From contig JAEWKY010000045.1 in assembly GCA_023457615.1 (NCBI GenBank), positions 1 through 11,157 on the forward strand: a DNA stretch of 11,157 nucleotides, written 5' to 3'. Below are positions 7,548-11,157 of the stretch, piece after piece (positions within the stretch are counted from its first letter, which is position 1; each line of letters begins with the position of its first letter). A model generated the notes under the pieces. It worked only from the letters and a program-made list of their open reading frames with translations. It was not told the origin of the DNA and made no database searches. Source of the stretch: Actinomycetes bacterium. Lineage in GTDB: Bacteria > Actinomycetota > Actinomycetes > Actinomycetales > Microbacteriaceae. The position numbers and the translations under genes are program-made.

Positions 7548-7751
7548 ATGGCAACCGGAACCGTCAAGTGGTTCAACGCCGACAAGGGCTTCGGATTCAT
7601 CGCGCCCGACGACAACACCCCGGACGTATTCGCGCACTTCAGCGCGATCGCGGGCACCGGCCGTCGCGACCTCGTCGAGGGCGAGAAGGTCACCTACGAC
7701 GTCACGCAGGGCGCCAAGGGCCCGCAGGCGGCGAACATCCAGCGGGGCTGA
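7548..7751 (+). CDS. Cold-shock protein, CspA family
   Basis: A 67-residue single cold-shock domain protein, the normal size for the family. It binds single-stranded RNA and DNA and acts as an RNA chaperone in the cytoplasm. It opens with MATGTVKWFNADKGFGFIAP, which contains RNP1 (KGFGFI). RNP2 is VFAHFSAI, with Ala in place of the more usual Val, a common actinobacterial variant. It ends with GPQAANIQ, also typical. The ATG has GAGAAGGA 7 nt upstream. It is a monocistronic gene closed by the hairpin at 7764-7794 and looks functionally unrelated to the catabolic operon before it. Whether it is cold-induced or constitutive cannot be told. Confidence 0.97.
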   Translation: MATGTVKWFNADKGFGFIAPDDNTPDVFAHFSAIAGTGRRDLVEGEKVTYDVTQGAKGPQAANIQRG

Positions 7752-7763
7752 CACCCCGCGCAC

Positions 7764-7794
7764 GAGCCCCGGTCGCCTCGCGCGGCCGGGGCTC
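7764..7794 (+). terminator. GC-rich hairpin terminator after the cold-shock gene
   Basis: GAGCCCCGG (7764-7772) pairs perfectly with CCGGGGCTC (7786-7794). The stem extends inward by TCGC/GCGG, with one G-U pair, to 13 bp around the loop CTCGC. It starts 12 bp after the stop codon. There is no real T-tract, which is common for terminators in high-GC actinobacteria. Confidence 0.7.
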
Positions 7795-7844
7795 TCCGCT
7801 GCCCGCCCGCGGCGTCACCTGGGAACGCGCACAGGTGGTGGGCC

Positions 7845-7850
7845 TACCGT
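7845..7850 (+). promoter_or_regulatory. -10 box of a leaderless promoter
   Basis: TACCGT fits TANNNT and is followed by six bases (GGCCGG) and then ATG at 7857, so transcription would begin at or within a base of the start codon. No -35 match is visible. The absence of any ribosome binding site in front of the ATG agrees with leaderless translation. Confidence 0.45.
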
Positions 7851-7856
7851 GGCCGG

Positions 7857-8015
7857 ATGATCCCCCCGCTCTCCACCCGCCAGCTGCAGTCGGCGATCGA
7901 GCAGAAGCGGCGCGAGGAGGCGGCCCAGCGCTGGACCCGTCTGATGTCCGCCGCGGCGCGACGTCCCGTGCCGGCGACCCGTGGGATCGGCCCCGAGCGC
8001 AGCCGCGGCGCCTAG
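7857..8015 (+). CDS. Small basic protein of unknown function, probably leaderless
   Basis: A 52-residue ORF that I do not recognise. It begins MIPPLSTRQLQSAIEQKRRE and ends in a basic tail with several Arg. The middle (about residues 9-30) is predicted amphipathic helix, rich in Gln, Glu, Arg and Ala, and contains a lone Trp (W26). There is no signal peptide or membrane segment. Evidence for coding: about 48 of 52 codons end in G or C, as in neighbouring genes; the frame opens exactly six bases after a TACCGT -10 box; and it starts cleanly after the cold-shock terminator. It converges on the MFS gene, overlapping its end by 4 bp. It may be a lineage-specific conserved small protein; this needs comparison with related genomes. 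Confidence 0.55.
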   Translation: MIPPLSTRQLQSAIEQKRREEAAQRWTRLMSAAARRPVPATRGIGPERSRGA

Positions 8016-9430
8016 CGCGTCGAGACCGACTCCGCGTCGAGGTCTCCCCCGTCGACCTCCGTCGGCATGACCGACTCCTGCTGGCCCGCGAAGGTCTGCG
8101 AGAGCGTGCGGTACGACTTCGTCAGGAAGGCCGCCGCCCCGGCGACCACCATCACCAGACCCGCGATGAGGAACACGAGCGCGATGCCGCGGGCCTCGCC
8201 GTCGCCGAGCAACCAGCCCCAGGTCTCCCGGCCCTCGCCCGACTCCATGTACGGGATGATCGCGAACTCGGCGATCGGCGCGATGAGGAACGCCGTGATC
8301 GGGGCCGCGGCCGCCTCGAACGCCTGGGCGAAGCCGAAGACGCGCCCCTGCGTGCGGAACGGCACCACCTTCTGGATGATCGTCTGCTCCGCCGCCTCCA
8401 TGACGGGGATGAGCATCATGTAGAGCCAGATGCCGGCCGCGTAGAGCCACCAGAACTCGCGGATCGTGAAGAACGCCCCGAGCAGGCCCATGACGATCAC
8501 GAACAGCAGCAGGGTGCGGATCGGGTTCTTGCCGAGGCCGAACTTCGCGATGAGCGCCCCGCCGATGATGAAGCCCGTCGAGGTGACGCCGAGCACGACG
8601 CCCCACCACTCGACCGGGAACAGCTCGAGGCCGTAGGGATCCATGAGCGCCATGTAGACGCCGCCGATGAGGTTGTTGAACGTCGAGAAGATGAGCAGCG
8701 CGAAGAGGCCCGGCACGACGCGCACCGCCGCGACCGCGCCCCGGATGTCGATGAAGGGCTGCGACTCCTCGACGTGCGGCTGCTCCTCGGGGATCCGCAG
8801 GAAGAGCAGGTGCACGAAGGCGAGGGCCGTGAAGACGATCGCGATGAGCAGGGTCGTGCCCATGCCGAGCAGGCCGATGGACAGGCCGGAGAACACGCTC
8901 GTCACCATGAAGGCGAGGCCGCCGACGGTGCCGACGAGGCCGTTGGCGTTCGCGTGCCGCTCGACCGGCACGAGCAGGGTCACCGTGGTCGAGAGCGCGA
9001 TGTTGCGCATGTTCTCGACGACGGCCCCGACGAGGATGATGCCCGAGAACAGCCAGAACCAGGGTCCGCCGAGGTTCAGCAGCTCGCGCTCGTCGAAGGC
9101 CAGCCAGAGACCGCCGGCGATGCCGAAGCAGATCAGCGTCACGACGCTCGCGAACATCATCACCTGGTGCTTGCGGTAGCGGTCGACGATCGAGCCGAAG
9201 ATCATGCCGAAGAACGCCACGAGCAGCATGTACGCGCCGCCGATGACGCCGGTCGCGAGCACCGACTTCGTCTCGAGGTACACCCAGAAGGTGAGACCGA
9301 ACCACAGGTAGCTCGTCGTCACGTTCGCGAGCGCCGTGTTGACGATCACGTTGAGGAACGTGCGCATGCCGTTCGGCGGCGGCACGTGCTGCGTCGTCGT
9401 CGACGCGGCGGGGTCTTGCGGCTCCGTCAT
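8012..9430 (-). CDS. MFS transporter, DHA3-like drug-efflux type
   Basis: A 472-residue inner-membrane protein with about 12 hydrophobic segments; the first begins near residue 40 and the last lies around 415-436. A soluble N-terminus of about 22 residues and an acidic C-terminal tail of about 35 residues flank them. The MFS motif A is GSIVDRYRKHQV (79-90), in the loop after the second helix. The central loop is IPEEQPHVEESQPFID (213-228). The segment VPFRTQGRVFGFAQAFEAAA (356-375) is typical of the MefA-like DHA3 group of proton-coupled efflux pumps. Substrate is unknown; macrolide or other drug export is the family norm, not something seen here. The ATG lies six bases after a TAGGCT -10 box, so it is probably leaderless. 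No regulator gene is adjacent. Confidence 0.88.
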   Translation of the reverse strand: MTEPQDPAASTTTQHVPPPNGMRTFLNVIVNTALANVTTSYLWFGLTFWVYLETKSVLATGVIGGAYMLLVAFFGMIFGSIVDRYRKHQVMMFASVVTLICFGIAGGLWLAFDERELLNLGGPWFWLFSGIILVGAVVENMRNIALSTTVTLLVPVERHANANGLVGTVGGLAFMVTSVFSGLSIGLLGMGTTLLIAIVFTALAFVHLLFLRIPEEQPHVEESQPFIDIRGAVAAVRVVPGLFALLIFSTFNNLIGGVYMALMDPYGLELFPVEWWGVVLGVTSTGFIIGGALIAKFGLGKNPIRTLLLFVIVMGLLGAFFTIREFWWLYAAGIWLYMMLIPVMEAAEQTIIQKVVPFRTQGRVFGFAQAFEAAAAPITAFLIAPIAEFAIIPYMESGEGRETWGWLLGDGEARGIALVFLIAGLVMVVAGAAAFLTKSYRTLSQTFAGQQESVMPTEVDGGDLDAESVSTR

Positions 9431-9434
9431 GGGA

Positions 9435-9449
9435 CGAGCCTAGGGCTCG
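9435..9449 (-). promoter_or_regulatory. Leaderless promoter with palindrome over the -10 box
   Basis: On the minus strand TAGGCT (9442-9437) is a TANNNT -10 box, followed by CGTCCC and then the ATG of the MFS gene at 9430. The box sits inside CGAGCCTAGGGCTCG (9435-9449), a perfect 6-bp inverted repeat with a 3-bp centre. This would be a natural operator for a dimeric repressor such as TetR or MarR types; none is encoded nearby. It could also be chance in GC-rich DNA. Confidence 0.4.
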
Positions 9450-9509
9450 GCGCCGACACCGCACTCAGGCGACGGCGACGAAGGCCGGGTCGCGCGGCGT
9501 CGATGCGCC

Positions 9510-9515
9510 TACAAT
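9510..9515 (+). promoter_or_regulatory. -10 box for the NPCBM-domain gene
   Basis: TACAAT differs from the consensus TATAAT at one base and is the closest -10 match in the window. Transcription would start near 9522, leaving a leader of about 27 nt that holds GGAGG (9534-9538). No recognisable -35 lies 16-18 bp upstream. Confidence 0.45.
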
Positions 9516-9548
9516 GCGCCCAGGGAATGCGACGGAGGCGAGCGGTCG

Positions 9549-10244
9549 ATGAGTCAGGTGTCAGGTGTCCTCTCCAAGGGGTGGTGGGTCGGCCTCGGCG
9601 TGATCCTCGCGTCCCTCATCGGCATCGTCACGATCTGGATCATGATCGCCCAGGGGAGTGCGCGTCCTTCGGATGCGGGCCCGGTCGAGTCGCAGGACGC
9701 ACCCCCGGTCGTCGAGAGCACATCGCCGGAGGAGACGCCGGTCGACAGCACGCCGGTCGACAGTGTGCCCGTCGAGGACCCGCCGACCAGCCCGACCGTG
9801 AGCCCGCCCGAGCCGCCGGCGGTGCTCTACCTCAAGGACATGGACGACGACGCGTTCGTCCGGGAGCCCCACTGGGTCTGGGACAGCTCCGGCGCGGCGT
9901 CGATCGGCGGCGTGACGTACGCCAACAGCCTCATCTACGAGTTCCAGAACTGCTCGAGCTGCGACGAACCGCTCGAGTTCATCGTGCCTGCGGGCTACCA
10001 GCGACTCACGGGCGTCTTCGGGCTGGGCGACGAGTCGCGGCACGACGACGTGATCGACGGGATCGTCTATGTCGCTGTCTACGACGCAGCCGGCAACCAG
10101 CTGCTCGCGCCGCAGTTCATCGAGTACCCGGGTTCCATCCCCATCGACGTCGACATCACGGGCCAGCCCCGGGTCCGCATCCAGATGTCGGAGGGGACGA
10201 ACTTCGAGCACTTCGTGCTGGGCGATGTCGCGCTTCGGCGCTGA
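9549..10244 (+). CDS. Membrane-anchored protein with proline-rich stalk and NPCBM-like domain
   Basis: A 231-residue protein in three parts. Residues 12-34 are one hydrophobic helix (WWVGLGVILASLIGIVTIWI core) with few charges before it, so the rest is probably outside the cell. Residues 36-92 are a Pro/Ser/Thr/Val/Glu linker holding near-identical TPVDS, TPVDS, VPVED repeats, also repeated as 15-bp DNA units at 9735-9779. Residues about 93-231 resemble the NPCBM (novel putative carbohydrate-binding module) fold: IGGVTYANSLIYEF, FGLGDESR, a central YVAVYDAAGNQLL, IPIDVDITGQPRVRIQ, and a closing FVLGDVALRR. A CxxC pair (C135, C138) may form a disulfide. No catalytic domain is attached. Surface carbohydrate or glycopolymer binding is inferred. 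The ATG has GGAGG 10 nt upstream. Confidence 0.8.
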   Translation: MSQVSGVLSKGWWVGLGVILASLIGIVTIWIMIAQGSARPSDAGPVESQDAPPVVESTSPEETPVDSTPVDSVPVEDPPTSPTVSPPEPPAVLYLKDMDDDAFVREPHWVWDSSGAASIGGVTYANSLIYEFQNCSSCDEPLEFIVPAGYQRLTGVFGLGDESRHDDVIDGIVYVAVYDAAGNQLLAPQFIEYPGSIPIDVDITGQPRVRIQMSEGTNFEHFVLGDVALRR

Positions 10245-10319
10245 CAGCTGCTTCCGCACCCGAGACCGTGAGGACCGGGCTGGGCGGATCGCCGCGACTG
10301 AGGACGACTCCGGCCCGAC
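10245..10319. other. Gap after the NPCBM gene with a degenerate repeat copy
   Basis: No gene or strong terminator is seen. The last 34 bp (10286-10319, starting GGATCGCCGCGACTGAGG) align loosely with the 32-bp repeat units that follow and look like an older, decayed copy. Confidence 0.4.
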
Positions 10320-10447
10320 GGTCGCCCGGCTGAGGGCGACCCTCGGTGGACGGTCGCCCGGATGAGGGCGACTCTCGGTGGATGGTCGCCCGGATGAGGG
10401 CGACCCTCGGTGGATGGTCGCCCGGATGAGGGCGACTCTGGGTGGAT
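10320..10447. repeat. Four tandem 32-bp hairpin repeats abutting tRNA-Ala
   Basis: Units start at 10320, 10352, 10384 and 10416 and differ at only a few positions. Each begins GGTCGCCCGGATGAGGGCGA and ends CGGTGGAT or a close variant. Within each unit GTCGCCC pairs with GGGCGAC across a 6-base loop; an eighth G-C pair exists in units 1 and 3 and is G-T in units 2 and 4, so a 64-bp higher-order period is possible. The period is not a multiple of three, so it is not a protein repeat. The last GGTGGAT lies in the 3' end of tRNA-Ala. Read from the minus strand, the hairpins directly follow the tRNA and could end its transcription; they also lie downstream of the NPCBM gene. There are no T-tracts. 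Confidence 0.9.
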
Positions 10448-10515
10448 CTGAGGGGACTCGAACCCCTGACCCCCTGCATGCCATGCAGGTGCGCTACCAG
10501 CTGCGCCACAGACCC
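10443..10515 (-). tRNA. tRNA-Ala (anticodon GGC)
   Basis: On the minus strand a complete 73-nt cloverleaf folds: acceptor GGGTCTG with CAGATCC, D stem GCGC/GCGC, anticodon stem CCTGC/GCAGG around loop ATGGCAT, and T stem AGGGG/CCCCT around TTCGAGT. The anticodon GGC reads the GCC alanine codon. The third acceptor pair is G3-U70, the alanine identity element. The discriminator is A73; the genome continues CCC, so the CCA end is not fully encoded. The gene lies 57 bp downstream of rsfS in the same direction. A TAGTCT at 10545-10540 on the minus strand, in the AT-richest part of that gap, is a possible -10 box, with weak support. Confidence 0.96.
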
Positions 10516-10572
10516 GTAACCCCGAAGGGCAACTAGAAAAGACTACTACACCCCGGCGAGCCGGTTCACGCG

Positions 10573-10956
10573 TCAGTCGGCGGCGGCCGCCGTGGGCGAC
10601 GGGAGGTCGAGCGGGATGACGGGGCAGTCCTTCCACAGTCGCTCGAGCGAGTAGTACATCCTGTCCTCCTCGTGGAAGACGTGGACGACCAGGTCGCCGA
10701 AGTCGAGCAGCACCCAGCGCCCCTCGGAACGTCCCTCGCGGCGGATCGGCTTCGCGCCCGCCTCGATGAGCTTGTCCTCGATCTCGCCGGCGATCGAGAG
10801 CACGTTGCGCTCGTTGCGCCCGGTCGCGAGCAGGAAGACGTCGGTGAGCGGCAGTGGCCCGGACACGTCGAGGGCGACGAGGTCCTCGGCCTGCTTGGCG
10901 TCGGCGGCGAGCGCGGCGACGTGCAGCAGCTCGCGGGCGCGGTCAGTGGCGGCCAC
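10573..10956 (-). CDS. rsfS: Ribosome silencing factor RsfS (Iojap/DUF143 family)
   Basis: A 127-residue protein that binds ribosomal protein uL14 (L14) and blocks joining of the 30S and 50S subunits when nutrients fall. The family pattern is clear: an N-terminal helix (ARELLHVAALAADAKQAEDL), VALDVSGPLPLTDVFLLATG, RNERNVLSIAGEIEDKL, and the signature DLVVHVFHEEDRMYYSLERL followed by WKDCP. Length is normal for actinobacteria, with a short Ala-rich tail. The start is GTG at 10956, preceded on the minus strand by AAGGA (10965-10961). It lies 21 bp after the stop of the upstream membrane-protein gene, so co-transcription is likely. This cluster is conserved core genome in many actinobacteria, often near nadD, which would lie to the right of the window. 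Confidence 0.95.
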   Translation of the reverse strand: MAATDRARELLHVAALAADAKQAEDLVALDVSGPLPLTDVFLLATGRNERNVLSIAGEIEDKLIEAGAKPIRREGRSEGRWVLLDFGDLVVHVFHEEDRMYYSLERLWKDCPVIPLDLPSPTAAAAD

Positions 10957-10977
10957 GGTGTCCTTCGGGGTTCAGAA

Positions 10978-11157
10978 TCAGAGCCCGCCGTTGACGAGCG
11001 CGACGACGAGCAGCGTCACCACGACGACGACCATGCCGGATGCCGACACGATGAGCGCGGTGAGGGCGCGGTTGCCGCGGTGAGGCTTGGCGGCGGCGAG
11101 CACCTGGTTGCGGGAGTTGGTGTGGCTCGAGACGGCCCGGATGGCGCGGATCGGCAC
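10978..11157 (-). CDS. C-terminal end of a small membrane protein (partial at right edge)
   Basis: On the minus strand 59 codons are open from the right edge to TGA at 10980-10978, with GC at almost every third position. The visible part begins VPIRAIRAVSSHTNSRNQVL, is basic up to PHRGNRALT, and then has one strongly hydrophobic helix (LIVSASGMVVVVVTLLVVAL) ending VNGGL. It looks like a cytoplasmic region followed by a C-terminal membrane anchor with almost nothing beyond it. The window's last codon is GTG, but it is unknown whether that is the start, so I treat the gene as truncated. The place just before rsfS suggests a conserved hypothetical of the nadD-rsfS region. No function can be assigned. 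Confidence 0.7.
   Translation of the reverse strand: MPIRAIRAVSSHTNSRNQVLAAAKPHRGNRALTALIVSASGMVVVVVTLLVVALVNGGL

Noticed and set aside
7815..9464. Alternative minus-strand frame over the MFS gene
   Set aside because: Its product is Arg/His/Gly-rich without membrane segments, while the other frame gives a clean 12-helix transporter.
6542..10333. 1263-codon + strand open frame across hpaI, csp, MFS and NPCBM genes
   Set aside because: It crosses five independent genes in both directions and is composed of Arg/Asp/His-rich shadow sequence.
10320..10447. CRISPR array
   Set aside because: The 32-bp units are directly adjacent with no unique spacers, so it is a tandem repeat.
10516..10535. Hairpin terminator with a TTCG loop between rsfS and tRNA-Ala on the minus strand
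   Set aside because: Only three G-C pairs plus one G-U pair flank the loop, too short to call.

Overview
The window is very GC-rich, with GC at nearly every third codon position, many GTG starts, TANNNT-type -10 boxes without clear -35 boxes, and leaderless genes. This points to a high-GC actinobacterium. The 3,4-dihydroxyphenylacetate dioxygenase resembles the enzyme known from Brevibacterium/Arthrobacter, and the rsfS/tRNA-Ala arrangement is in keeping with Micrococcales, possibly Microbacteriaceae. That placement is inference from recalled family features; no search was run.

Left part (2-7439): a catabolic operon, all on the + strand, for meta-cleavage of homoprotocatechuate (3,4-dihydroxyphenylacetate, HPC). 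It begins with the 3' part of a thiamine-diphosphate enzyme of the acetolactate synthase/decarboxylase superfamily. A 63-bp gap follows, carrying a promoter overlapped by GntR-like operator sequences. Then come a FAHD-RraA fusion protein (HpaG-like isomerase/decarboxylase candidate), a GntR/FCD regulator, HpaE-type semialdehyde dehydrogenase, Fe/Mn HPC 2,3-dioxygenase (HpaD function, type I extradiol), HpaH hydratase and HpaI aldolase. Neighbouring genes overlap by 4 or 16 bp or are 8 bp apart, so the block is very probably one translationally coupled transcript. Together they would take HPC to pyruvate and succinic semialdehyde. The one step with no gene here is the CHM isomerase (HpaF). The upstream oxygenase and uptake genes are also absent and may lie left of the window.

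Middle part (7440-9430): a cold-shock protein with a GC-rich hairpin terminator, a probable 52-codon leaderless small gene, and a convergent MFS exporter-like gene on the minus strand, also apparently leaderless and with a palindrome over its -10 box.

Right part (9431-11157): a membrane-anchored protein with a proline-rich stalk and an NPCBM-like domain; a tandem array of 32-bp hairpin repeats that ends inside the 3' end of a tRNA-Ala(GGC) gene; then, on the minus strand, the ribosome silencing factor RsfS and the C-terminal end of a small membrane protein. The last two look like conserved core genome. The catabolic block looks like accessory gene content.

The points most worth a second look are the FAHD-RraA fusion in the HpaG position, the promoter/operator at 1049-1088, the repeat array that duplicates the tRNA 3' end, and the leaderless 52-residue ORF.
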